Of a stretch of DNA of 64,000 bases, positions 34,601 to 44,757 are shown one piece after another. The stretch comes from Chelydra serpentina (Eukaryota; Chordata; Testudines; Chelydridae): positions 28,228,001 to 28,292,000 of the forward strand of contig JBAIAC010000033.1 in NCBI GenBank assembly GCA_037349315.1, written 5' to 3'. The notes beneath the pieces were generated by a model. It had not been told where the DNA came from, did not search any database, and was given only the letters and a program-made list of their open reading frames with translations. The stretch's first letter is position 1, and every line of letters starts with the position of its first letter. Made by a program: the position numbers and the translations under genes.

Positions 34601-35849
34601 CTGTCTCTAAAATCACTTGCTTATAATGGTAATGATTTATACTTGGGTGAGGTTCTGTAAGCAGTGATAGGAAAAGTTTGGTATATCTAATATGACCTAT
34701 TTCATATCTAACACACTTTAACATAACCATTGTTCTCTTTAATTATTGCAGCCAATTGATAGACAAACATGACTTATTTGCCCTGACTTTTTCCTTTCCC
34801 TTCCAGAGAGGTGTTTATACTCCAGTTGGTATAACTTGTGCAAGAAGGGCCAGAAGAGACGGGTTGTAGCAGAGAAAGGAACTAACAGGAAGGTGTAAGA
34901 AGGATACACCCACAGCCGCCTGTTGGTTGCTTTTTCTGCTACACCCCTCTCTGCTGGCACCATGTTGTTTGTGTCACCACCATTTATTAGATCAAATTCG
35001 AGATTATATATAAACCTAAGGGGGATTGTAGCCGTTTGGTGGCCAGACACCCATGTATCTACATCAGTACAAATAACTATGGTTGGCAGGCAAAGCCGCT
35101 GTTTGTACCAGTTTAGATGGACCTAATCCACTGTTCATTGTGTCTCCTAGGGCTTTACACTGGTGCAGCTGTGCCAATGCCTGCCACCAATGGCAGAAAT
35201 TGGGAGGAAATTCCTTTTATAGACCAGAGCTAAATTATTTCAGCTTTCACATTGTGGGAGCTGGAATGTGTAAAGTTACACTCGGTTAGGCTTCAGTAGA
35301 GTTGCCTTTGAATTGGAACCCGGGTTAAGACACGGGAATAAAGAACATCTTCCTTATAGCCTCTGTCACTTGCTGGACTTTTCAGCTACTAATTATAAGA
35401 ATTGTTCTAAATGTTGAGTAGTGGTTAGTCATAGCTGAAAACATCCTAACTTAAGCATACGTTCACAAAGCTTGGTGGCATGCAAACTTACTCTTTATAT
35501 TCACTTTCATCATATAAGCAAATTGTGCTTAGTTGCATATACTTGATTTTTTCTGCCTTTAAGGATACTTCTTAAAAAGCTTTCTGGGTAATGTTTCAGT
35601 GTAAGCCTATAGGATCAGTTTATCATGTTGTTCCATTGGGGCTGGTGGCAGTAGTAGGGTGGGTATTCAGAATGAATACGGCAACACATTCCACAATGAT
35701 GATGCATCATATTGTAACTCAGCATGGCTCTCTGAACCTATTTACTAACAATTTGCACTTGTAGAAGGTCTTCCATCTGAAGATCTCAAAGCACTATATG
35801 CTAGTGAATTTAGCTTCATGACACCCCAGCAAAATAGTGAATAAAGATG
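31651..35849. other. Intron 1 sequence, nothing firmly recognised
   Basis: About 4.2 kb of AT-rich DNA without a supported exon. Phrases at 33880-33915 (GCCGAAGGATCCCAAAGTGC) and 35765-35800 (CTTCCATCTGAAGATCTCAAAG) resemble each other and may be two worn copies of one ancient SINE. The open frames are short and lack motif support. Confidence 0.4.
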
Positions 35850-36624
35850 AATCAGTTTACATAATTTATCTAAACTCTCAACTGAGCCTTTTGACAAAAC
35901 CCCTCACAAGAGCATTTTAAGGAAACTTAATAACCAAAGTAATGTTCAGTTCCAATAATCAGAAACCGGTAGAGAGAAAATAAAGTGGGAAAACATGATC
36001 AATATTTATCTTGGCACAAGGTTAACTATGGAGTGCCCCACATTTTCATACTAGGACCAGTGTTGTTCAGTATAATTATTTATGGTTTGGGAATGGAAAT
36101 GAACAGAAGTGGCAATATTTTTACATGGCATAATTATTTAGGTCAGTCAAGACTAGAGAAGACTGTGAGGAAGCTCAGAGAGACCTAACCAAATGACCAC
36201 ATGATCACACAGGAAATTCAATGGTGCAAAATCAAAATAATGTAAAGTAGAAGGAATAATTTTCAACTACTTGTACATATTCTAAATATACTGTAACTAT
36301 CCAGGAAAAAGTGGAGAGCTCAAAAAACCCCTAATTAATGTGTTGAGATGGCCAAAAATCAAACATAGTGTTAGCATACCTAAAGGAACAGGAGAGAAAA
36401 TGCTAAAAATGTTTAGTCATATCAGTTAATGACATGCTCTGACCTTAAGTACTATGTTGAGTTCTGATCACATTGTCTCAAAACAAAATAAAAAAGCAGA
36501 AATAGAGAGGGTTCAAAGCCAGGTGACAGAAATAATTAGAGACATTGGAAGACTTCTGTATGAGGGGAGAGAGAAGAGGTTGGGACTATTTAACGAGGCT
36601 ATAAGTGTGTATAAACATAAATAG
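35850..36624 (+). mobile_element. Ancient CR1-like LINE, reverse-transcriptase remnant
   Basis: Degenerate coding blocks in the expected order: a GAGCCTTTTGACAAAACCCC stretch (AFDK-type motif) near 35885, then the frame 35985-36188 reading GVPHIFILGPVLFSIIIYGL (RT motif B). TTCTGATCACATTGTCTC and GAGAGGGTTCAAAGCC follow further on. It is cut by the Tigger-like element and seems to resume at about 37669-37830 (TACTTTTTATGCATAATAAG, CCTGTGAAACTCCTTGCTAC). Old and broken. Confidence 0.75.
36301..36389 (+). repeat. Source copy of inverted duplication
   Basis: This 89-bp piece of the ancient CR1 starts CCAGGAAAAAGTGGAGAGC. It recurs in inverted orientation at 36904-36990 inside the adjacent Tigger-like element. 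The copies differ by a 2-nt deletion and two changes in a homopolymer junction. Confidence 0.93.
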
Positions 36625-36903
36625 TACAGTAACTCCTCACTTAAAGTTGCTCCGGTTAACGTTGTTTCATTGTTAAGTTGCTGATCAATTACGGAACATG
36701 CTCGTTGAAAGTTGTGAAATGCTCCCTTCTAATGTCCTTTGCAGGCTATCAATTGCGGCAGTTCAGCTGTCCCTTCCCCTACTGCCATGTGCTGCTCCCC
36801 GAGACTCCTGCTGCCTGCTTGCTGTGTGGGGGTGGGGGGTGGGGAGGGAAAGAAGAGTGGGGCTAATGTCAGGGTAGTTGCTTGCTTCAGGAGTTACTGT
36901 ATA

Positions 36904-36990
36904 GTTCCTTTAGGTATGCTAACACTGTTTGATTTTTGGCCATCTCAACACATTAATTAGGTTTTTTTTGAGCTCTCCACTTTTTCCTGG
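36904..36990 (-). repeat. Inverted copy of upstream flank
   Basis: Reverse complement of 36301-36389 with about 97% identity over the aligned bases. It is preceded at 36891-36902 by GGAGTTACTGTA, the inverse of the Tigger left terminus. A 14-bp direct repeat, GGTAGTTGCTTGCT, flanks the rearranged block at 36873-36886 and 36989-37002. Confidence 0.93.
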
Positions 36991-37411
36991 TAGTTGCTTG
37001 CTGTGTGGGGGGGAGGGGAAGAAGAGGGGGGCTAATGTCCCCCTGCTCCTGCATCTCGCTTACCCCATCTTCCATAGAGCAGGGGGAACACAGGTGGGAG
37101 GGAGCTGCTGCCTTAGGCAGAAGCTGCAGCTGCGGGGCTTGCTGATCTAATTAACAAGGCAGTGACTTCTGACCCCACTCTTGATACTTAAAGGAGAAAT
37201 GCGCATCTCTATCTCTGAAACACATCTGCCCTCCCTCCTTTCTGTCTGGCTTGTAGAGTGTGAGAGCTAACCCTTGAGGGCTCAGCCAACTGTTTAGTTC
37301 TTTTAGCAGTAAAGAATTCCCTGGGAAATAGTCACCCTCTGACTCCTCCACCTCAACCAAGCTTCACTATCATCATCGCTGTGTACCAGTATTCAATTGT
37401 TTGTTTAAAAC

Positions 37412-37426
37412 TTTGTGTGTGTGTGT

Positions 37427-37472
<46 letters not shown>
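37412..37472. repeat. (TG)n-(CA)n dinucleotide palindrome
   Basis: A TGTGTG run switches at about 37429 into ACACAC up to 37472, so the short GT side can pair with the AC side. It produces chance Cys/Val- and Thr/His-repeat frames that are not genes. Confidence 0.95.
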
Positions 37473-37475
<3 letters not shown>

Positions 37476-38555
37476 AAAAAAAATTTCACCAGAGAAAAGA
37501 CTATATTTTTTATATATACATACACAGACACACACACATTTTTTCCTGGAACCTAACCCCCTCATTTACATTAATTCTTATGGAGAAATTGGATTAGTTT
37601 AACATCGTTTTGCTTAAAGTCACATTTTTCAGGAACATAACTACAATGTTAAGTGAGGAATTACTGTACAGAGATGGGAAATAAGACACTCCTATTTATC
37701 CTTTCTCTTAATCTCCCCGCCCCCCCAACTGAACCCAAGAGGACATTCAATGAAATTGAAAGGCAAAAACAGTAAAATTGACCCCAAGAAATACTTTTTA
37801 TGCATAATAAGCCTGTGAAACTCCTTGCTACAATATATCGTTAATGCCAGAGAAGAAGGAAGGGGGGGCATATTGGGGCTGAGGCTCTGGGCCAGGGCAG
37901 TTTTTCTCTGGAGAAGTGTGATTGCTTAGACAACATTTTGTGGTGATGTTGGCACCAAACATTTGAAATTTACAGCAGGAAAGAAAACTTCTCATCTACG
38001 ATGGAAGTAGGATATATGGAGAATGTTGAAAGTATTGAAAATAAGACTAAACTTATTTTGAGCAAGTGAGAACCCGCTGCTCTCTATTAAAATATAGTTA
38101 CTGTGCTGCTGCTAAAGGTGGTGAATAAAAGCAGGAAAACAAAACACCGGAGAAAGTAAGAGCTGGCTGGTATTTGGCATTTACTGTAGATCACAATAGA
38201 ATAATCAGTTCAGAGAAATGCACATATTTATGCAATTCCACTGCATCACATTGTCTCACCCAATGTTGTCATTGGAAAGTTTGTCACTGCTTGATCAGAA
38301 CACAGCATTGTAGTGAGATGTTATTGGGATAATCTTTCTTTACTTCTTACTGTGATGCTCCCTTGGGGCATCTAGAACTGTAGTCACGCAGGTTCCCTTC
38401 TGCATTATCAAAAGAGGGATTTTTTGGTGCTTTACTGGATGGCAGCTCCCCACCACCCCAGTCTGGGAGCCAACCAACCAAACTCCTTAGGATTCTGCCT
38501 AACTTTGCCTTGCAGGTTAACCCTTGGTGTACTTCAGTTCCCGATCTCTCTAGAA

Positions 38556-39082
38556 CAGTGGTTCTCAACTTTTTCCAGACTACTGTATCCCTTTCAGGAG
38601 TCTGATTTGTCTTGTGTACCTCAAGTTTCACCTCACTTAAAAATTACTTGCTTATAAAATCAGATATAAAATACAGAAGTGTCACGGCTCACTATTACTG
38701 AAACATTGCTGACTTTCTCATTTTTACCATATAATGATAAAATAAATCGATTGGAATATAAATATTGTTCTTACATTTCCGTGTGATACTTGAGCCTGTT
38801 TTTCACTTGTGAGCTTTGTCTGAAGCACAAGCGCTGCTGCCCAGGAATGAAGCCTGAGCTCTGCTGCCTGGGGCTGAAGCATGTAGCTTAGCTTCGTGGG
38901 GCCCCCTGCTTGCCAGCTCCTATGCCGGTCCTGCACTTGTGATCCCCCTAAAACTGTCCTGCAACCCCCATGGGGGTCACAACCACCAGGTTGAGAAACA
39001 CTGATTCTAGATGAGCTGAGTACCCCCTGGAAGACCTCTGCGTACCCTGAGGGGTATGTGTACCCCTGGTTGAGAACCATTG
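38556..39082. mobile_element. Non-autonomous hAT element, 527 bp
   Basis: Left end CAGTGGTTCTCAACTTTTTC and right end CCTGGTTGAGAACCATTG are inverted repeats. The perfect 8-bp CTCTAGAA duplication (38548-38555, 39083-39090) abuts a second hAT terminus. An internal GGTTGAGAAACACTG at about 38987-39002 suggests an older nested end. Confidence 0.9.
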
Positions 39083-39090
39083 CTCTAGAA

Positions 39091-39370
39091 CAGTGGTTTT
39101 CAAACTGCGGCCTTCAGACTGTAAAGGCATTGGGTCACAGCGGCTCTGGTCAGCACTGCCGACTGGGCAGTTAAAAGTCCCATCGGTGGTGCTGCCCAGC
39201 TAAGGCAGGCTAGTCCCTACCGGTTCTGACACTGCGCTGCACCCCGGAAGTGGCCAGCAGCAGGTCTGGCTCCTAGCAGCAGGTCTGGCTCCTAGGGGCT
39301 GGGGCCACAGGGCTCTGCGCACTGCCCCCGCCCTGAGCATCGGCTCTGCACTCCCATTGGCCGGTTCCCT
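39091..39370. mobile_element. Second hAT element, right end lost
   Basis: Begins CAGTGGTTTTCAAACTGCGG immediately after the CTCTAGAA duplication of the preceding element. It has a GC-rich body with a 21-bp tandem duplication (GCAGGTCTGGCTCCTA twice near 39258-39295) and GCTCTGCGCACTGCCCCCGCC as in the element at 25634. No right terminus is recognisable. Confidence 0.7.
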
Positions 39371-39696
39371 TGGGGTTGAGACTCCCGTGTCGTCTTATGC
39401 TGATTTTACATCCTCATATTAATTTGCTCCTCCTGTTTACCTCCGATGCAAATGAACTGCTCATTGTCTCTTGCATCATCAGATTCGGTTTACATTTTAG
39501 ACGGGGAGAGAACTATCTTCCCTTTTGTCTGGAAGAAAACCTGTTTCTTCCTTTGATTGGTTACAGACTTTAGAGCATAAAATCAGTGTAATTCCTCGTG
39601 TGGTGATAATGTATGCATTTCATAATGATATTAATGACCATTATGTCATCAGTTTTCATCTGATACCTTACACAGCATTCTTTCTAGATAAAAACA

Positions 39697-39781
39697 ACAA
39701 GGAGTCCGGTGGCACCTTAAAGACTAACAGATTTATTTGGGCATAAGCTTTCATGGGTAAAAAACCACTTCTTCAGATGCA
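39697..39781 (-). mobile_element. Penelope-like terminal fragment
   Basis: CCGGTGGCACCTTAAAGACTA, GGGCATAAGCTTTCATGGG and CCACTTCTTCAGATGCAG form the same ordered end as at 40222-40317, diverged by several substitutions. Confidence 0.75.
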
Positions 39782-40219
39782 GTAAATATCATGACAGCAG
39801 TGTAAGAGGTGTAGTGAGTTTGTCAGAGTTGCTGACACACAGCAGTGAACCACAAATGGGCCTCTGTGTAACTCACTTACTCACCTAACCTCTTCCTGCC
39901 CTGTCTCATCATCTGTCTTGACATTTGGTATTCTATAAACAGTTGTGTGCCTTGGGGAAGTAGGAAATTATAAAACTATGGGGGTTTAATGCTATCAGTG
40001 GCTAATACTTTTGATGTTCAACATTGGGATACTTGGGTCAGTCTCACCAGTGCTTGTAATGTCAACTGTATTGTGTTCCTTAATATGGTGTGTGCTGTGC
40101 CAAGTTTTTTCAAACATTCCTTGGATTATATTGTCAGGAAAAAAGTGATATTCCTTAGATTGGTGGAACAGATTTTGAGACACACAGGTCCTCTTTTCTT
40201 GAAGTATTTTGTTTTTATG

Positions 40220-40455
40220 AAAGAAGCAACAAAGGATCCTGTGGCACCTTATAGACTAACAGAGGTATTGAAGCATAAGCTTTCGTGGGTGAATACCCAC
40301 TTCTTCGGATGCAAGCAGTGGAAATGCTTGCATCCGAAGAAGTGGGTATTCACCCACGAAAGCTTATGCTTCAATACCTCTGTTAGTCTATAAGGTGCCA
40401 CAGGACCCTTTGTCGCTTCTACAGATCCAGACTAACACGGCTACCCCTCTGATAC
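40220..40455. mobile_element. Near-perfect foldback Penelope-like element
   Basis: Arms 40222-40317 and 40325-40420 (96 bp each) are inverted repeats with about two mismatches and a 7-base loop, GTGGAAA. CAGACTAACACGGCTACCCC extends to 40455. The 12-bp TTTGTTTTTATG at 40208-40219 and 40456-40467 is a likely target-site duplication. An open frame of 134 codons crosses the hairpin and is not a gene. Confidence 0.9.
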
Positions 40456-40894
40456 TTTGTTTTTATGGTGATGTTGATATTTGTATACATTATTGGGGAA
40501 ACACTTTATTCATAGTGTGATTTGTAGAGTGCCATATACATTTATAAGGGACTGCACCATAGCAGCTATCATTCAGAAGGCCCTGTTCTACAAATGCTGT
40601 TTACTGAGTGAAGTGCTTACTATCATGAATCCTTTCATGGAGAACTATGCCTGGTACTGTTTGCACGATTAGGCTGTATGTTAGATAACAGAACAAAAAC
40701 AAATAAAGACAATAAGCTGTGGTGAATAGTCAGGAAAGTAGGGGATGAGAATAATGGAAAGGGAACTTGACAATGTTTGGCCTGGTAATTCTAAATGATG
40801 TGATATTGGACGTGGAGGCCCTATGATCATGAATGGCCAACCGTGTTTGAAGGGGGAAGGGTTTCTAAATGAGAACTGTCAACAAAAGCAAGCT

Positions 40895-41190
40895 GAGTAT
40901 GGCCTTCTATGGCTAAAGCATTGCACTGGGATTTGAATCTGGTCTCAGTTGCTGGCTCTGCCAGGGACTTCCCTGTGTCCTTTGGCAAGTAATTTAGGGC
41001 CAGATTTATTTACATTGTTCCTCCCCACAAATGCAGTGTGCTTGCTTCTCCCCTTGATTTCAGTTGGAGTTGTGGGCACTTATCTCTGTAAAAAAAAGGC
41101 CCCCATGCCTCTCTGTGACTCAGGTCCCCACTGGTGAGATGTGGATAATTCTTCCTACCTCACAGAGGTTCCCTGATGAAGATAAATTCA
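40895..41190 (+). mobile_element. MIR/CORE-SINE-like fragment
   Basis: Ordered MIR-like blocks: GGGATTTGAATCTGGTCTC, GCTGGCTCTGCCAGGGACTT, CCTTTGGCAAGTAATTTAGG, GAGATGTGGATAATTCTTCC and TACCTCACAGAGGTTCCCTG. Box B-like TTTGAATC sits near the start. An insert of about 90 bp separates the halves. Old and divergent. Confidence 0.6.
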
Positions 41191-41194
41191 TTTA

Positions 41195-41410
41195 GGCTTG
41201 ATCTAAACACTGTTTTTGTACCTGTGTAGCTATCTGGGTTAAGGGTGTGACTTTTTTTTTTTTTTTTAACCGAAATAATGGCACAGCCACTAGTGGACAC
41301 AGTTTTATACCAGTACAAAAGTGCCATACAGCAGTATAGTTTATTCTCATTCCTGTATGGGAATAGCTATATGGCTATAAGTACCTTTACACCGATTTAA
41401 CACAAAAGCA
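41195..41410. mobile_element. Degenerate GTCTAC-type MITE
   Basis: Starts GGCTTGATCTAAACACTG after TTA, as in the element at 58839. The interior shares TATACCAGTACAAAAGTGCC and GGGAATAGCTATATGGC-type phrases. The right end near TTTACACCGATTTAAC is eroded. Confidence 0.5.
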
Positions 41411-42274
41411 GTATTGCCACCCCCCAAATGCTCGCAAACCACAAATTAGGGTCCTGCCAAAAATCAAAAGATTACGTTAAAAAGCATGAGATTTAAAAAA
41501 CAGAACAAAACAGGATTCTTTTTATTTTCCTTTTGACTGATAACGGTTTGTTTTATTTTAGCTGGTTGTAGAGTTTTGAAAATGTACAGTAAAATTGTAC
41601 AAATGTGTTTTCAAAAGTGTTCCAACCAGGTCTGATATTTGTCCTGCCTCACATTTTTACAAAAATCTAATCCTCCCTGTGCAATTTATTAAGCTCCTTT
41701 CACATATAGGGAGGGGCCTTACAAATGTCCAGTATATTTGGTTGCTGTTTTCTCAGGATGTGGTAAACGCCTTTCTCCCCCCGCCCCCACCGCCAAACTC
41801 ACGAAAAAACAATGCTTACACACACATAGGTTGTTTGTTTCCACAATGACCTGCTCTGAAAGGAAACCACTTTCCTGCTCGATTACTTGGAATATCACTT
41901 ATATAGCGAAAGCAAATCCTCCCAAAGGCGTTGCACTACAAGAATAATTATGAAGCATTTGATACCAGTAAGTGTCTCTGCCATTAAGTGCCTAATCCAA
42001 AGCTCATTGGAATCAGTGGAAATCTTTCCATAGACTTCAACAGGCTATGAATGAGACCCTAAGAGAATTACATGTACTTGAAAGTAATTTCTTTGTTTCC
42101 TTTGCGTGTAAATTAGCGTTGGAACTGATGGAGCATTCAGTGCAGTTTTTAAAGTCTGCACAGGAAAGTGTGTTTGGGGATTCTTTTTGAGTCAGGTTGT
42201 TTGGATAATAGCCTGTTTCTGAGATTGCATGCTATTAATGCTGTAGTCAATAAGATTTCTATTGAGTTAGCTCA

Positions 42275-42430
42275 TTATTATTATTAATTGTTTATAGTAC
42301 TTTAATACCCAGAGGGCCAATTTGGGACCATGGTCCAGTTGTGCTGATCACTACAGCGAGGAAAACACAGTCCCTGCCTGAAGAGCCTACAATCTAAAAA
42401 GAAGAGCAATGTGGAGGGAGAGTGACACCC
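42275..42430 (+). mobile_element. Old LINE-like tail fragment
   Basis: TTATTATTATTAATTGTTTA, then CAGTCCCTGCCTGAAGAGCC and TACAATCTAAA, the same family as 2035-2560. A further related piece may lie at about 42770-42905. No open frame. Confidence 0.5.
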
Positions 42431-43619
42431 TTAAAATCTATCGACGAGAAAGATTGTATAAGTATAGTATGAGGTCAGCAGGGACCCATATGGTTACCTA
42501 CTCTGACCTCCTGCACAACACAGGCTAAAGAACCCCACCCAATAATTTCTGCATCAAGTCCTTAACTTTTAATTGAGTGATAGATTTTAGAAAGACATCT
42601 AGCCTGGATTTTCATATACTTTTTCTAACCTTTTAAAGTTTTATTATTTAATCAAAAATATCAGCATGCCTCAACTGTCCCTTGGCCTTACTGCATCAAC
42701 ATTGTCTGACTGTGTGTCGGCACCACAGCAGAAATGGATCTGGAAGGGAGAATAGTAGCCTTATGCCTCAGAGAGCGTTGCATGCATGAGGGGTGGGATG
42801 GAAGGATTGTTCAAAGGTGTTTGTGGGAGGAGTTGACAAGTGAGCGATTGAAGCTGGCGTCATTGGCAGAGAAGAGGAAACAGGGTGGGGGCAGGGTGAT
42901 GCAATAAGGGCCATATCCAAAGCCCGTTGAAGTCCATAGAAAGAGTCCCACTAACTTCAGGCAACTTTTCATCAGCCTGTGGGAGACCAGGAGTGGATAT
43001 GTAGGGAGGGGCAGAGTTTAAAATGTGGATTGGTGGCTTGTTAATCAGTAGCTGGCTGGTTAAATTAAGTATATTCATCTCTTTTCTACAGTTGAAAGCC
43101 ATAGCTTAGTTTGTAAAGTAGTGTACACAGAGATGGGTTCCCTAAGTACGTTGGCCTCGGTTATTAAACACTCTGTGGCCAAACTAATTGTGTTCCACCT
43201 CACAACTATCCTGAAGTCCATTAAAACGTCTTCCTCCCTTGATCCTCTCAGTGGATCTGGTTTTGGCCATTATAAATGAAATTAAAAAGTATTTCTGATG
43301 TCACTAGTCTCTCTCATATCCAGGGGGCTATTTCGGGGGCCTCCTGATTCAGCGGATGCACTATACCAGGAAGTGGTGATGGAGAGCGATCCTGCCTCAC
43401 GCTCACTCTGCAACAGTGGCTCCTGTCCTACAGGGCTGGGCCTGACTCCTTGCTCTGGGCCTAGTAATCTGGTGCACGGAGTCACAAATGCCAATCACTC
43501 AGATTTGGTCCCATCACCTCCCCATCATGATGGAGGAATATGTACTACTTGCATGAAGAAGGGTCTGTGGGATCTATGGCTGGGGGATACGTATTTGAAC
43601 AAGTTTTACTGTGTGTGTG

Positions 43620-44120
43620 TGTCTCCTATGATGGTTAGGTCCTATGATGGTGTCCCTTGAATAGATATGTGAACAGAGTTGGCAACAGGGTTTGTTGCAG
43701 GGATTGGTTCCTGCCTTAGTGTTTCTGGTGTGTAGTTGCTGGTGTGTATTTGCTTCAGGTTGGGGGGCTGTCAGTAAGTGAGGACTGGCCTGTCTTCCAA
43801 GGTCTGTGAGAGTGAGGGATCATTCTTCAGGATAGGTTGTAGATCCTTGATGATGCACTGGAAAGCAGATAGCATACCCCTGGTCGATGTTCTAGGGATG
43901 TGTCCGTGTAGATTTGTTCCTGTGCTTCTTCAGCGAATTCCTTGGCTGGATGGTGTAGTTTCTTTTGGCAACCCTAAGTGGGATGAGAGGGTAATGGCCA
44001 GTAGAATGTGGTGTCAGGCTGCTAGGCAACTCTCTTTCGTTCATATTCCGACCTATTCATGATGACTACAGCACCTCCTTTGTCAGCCTTTTTGATTATA
44101 ATGTCAGAGTTGTTTCTGAG
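43620..44120 (-). mobile_element. Penelope-like element coding remnants, minus strand
   Basis: Two non-adjacent parts of a Penelope-like reverse-transcriptase polyprotein lie on the minus strand. The first, at about 44022-44100, reads KADKGGAVVIMNRSEYE. The second, at about 43740-43860, reads CIIKDLQPILKNDPSLSQTL followed by a QPPNLKQ motif. Stops and frame changes are frequent. The central catalytic region is missing, so an internal deletion joined the ends. Confidence 0.75.
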
Positions 44121-44123
44121 GCA

Positions 44124-44367
44124 AGCGTTCTTAAAACTACAATACCCACCTGGTGAAGTGAAGAAACTGATTGACAGAGCCAGGGGTACCCAGAAGTCAC
44201 CTACTACAGGACAGGCCCAACAAAGAAAATAACAGAACACCACTAGTCGTCACCTACAGCCCCCAACTAAAACCTCTCCAGCGCATCATCAAAGATCTGC
44301 AACCTATCCACGAAAGCTTATGCCCAAATACATTTGTTAGTCTCTAAGGTGCCACAAGGACTCCTAG
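44124..44367 (+). mobile_element. Penelope-like 3' end, plus strand
   Basis: The + strand reads AFLKLQYPPGEVKKLIDRAR, then after a frame change PLVVTYSPQLKPLQRIIKDL. It runs straight into CCACGAAAGCTTATGCCC and GTTAGTCTCTAAGGTGCC. This juxtaposition ties the AAGCTTATGC end repeats elsewhere in the window to the Penelope-like coding region. It faces the minus-strand fragment head to head. Confidence 0.8.
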
Positions 44368-44659
44368 TAGCTCTAGTAGTTATCAAGTTGAATATTTTAA
44401 TTCATAAAGTTTGATAACCCACAATATCTGGTTTCAAAAAGGGGAAAGAGTGGAAATTGCCCACTTCTGATGATCCTAAAGGAAATGGGCCTCACATAAT
44501 CTTTACCATCATTCCTTAGTGTAGGGCACACTTTCTACTGCTAATTCCTTCCCTAATAATGCAGCATGCTTTCCTCTTGCTTATTAGAAATGGATGAAGG
44601 TGTGTAGTTGAGACTTTGTGAGTCATAATCCACAACTGCTGTTCACTGTAACGATTTAG

Positions 44660-44686
44660 CTTTCGTTCTTATCATATTCTTTTTAG
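44660..44686 (+). promoter_or_regulatory. Candidate 3' splice site before start-codon exon
   Basis: A long pyrimidine-rich tract ends TTCTTTTTAG at 44686, the best acceptor in the region. It gives a 71-nt 5' UTR segment ahead of the start codon. A weaker alternative acceptor, CCCCGTTGCAG, ends at 44755, just two bases before the ATG. Confidence 0.5.
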
Positions 44687-44757
44687 TGATCCTATGAATT
44701 ACTGAAGTTGTTTAAAATCAACAATGCCAAGGAGCTTGTGACATCCCCGTTGCAGCT
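44687..44757 (+). promoter_or_regulatory. Predicted MCTP2 5' UTR segment with two uORFs
   Basis: If splicing uses the acceptor at 44686, the leader contains two tiny upstream frames. One is ATG at 44694 ending at TGA 44703-44705. The other is ATG at 44724 ending at TGA 44739-44741. A stop in frame with the main ATG (TAA, 44713-44715) shows the main start is the first in-frame methionine. Confidence 0.45.

Larger units (their letters stand above)
36627..37666. mobile_element. Tigger-like DNA transposon, rearranged
   Basis: The ends CAGTAACTCCTCACTTAA and TTAAGTGAGGAATTACTG are inverted repeats flanked by TA (36625-36626, 37667-37668), as expected for Tc1/mariner-Tigger elements. It inserted in the CR1 at 35850. 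The interior holds a duplicated G-rich block, an inverted copy of flanking DNA, and a (TG)n(CA)n tract. No transposase frame is intact. Confidence 0.85.

Noticed and set aside
37353..37602. Thr/His- and Cys/Val-repeat frames
   Set aside because: Direct translations of the CA/GT microsatellite.
39989..40393. 134-codon frame
   Set aside because: Its second half is the Penelope-like hairpin arm, and no coding signal exists in the first half.
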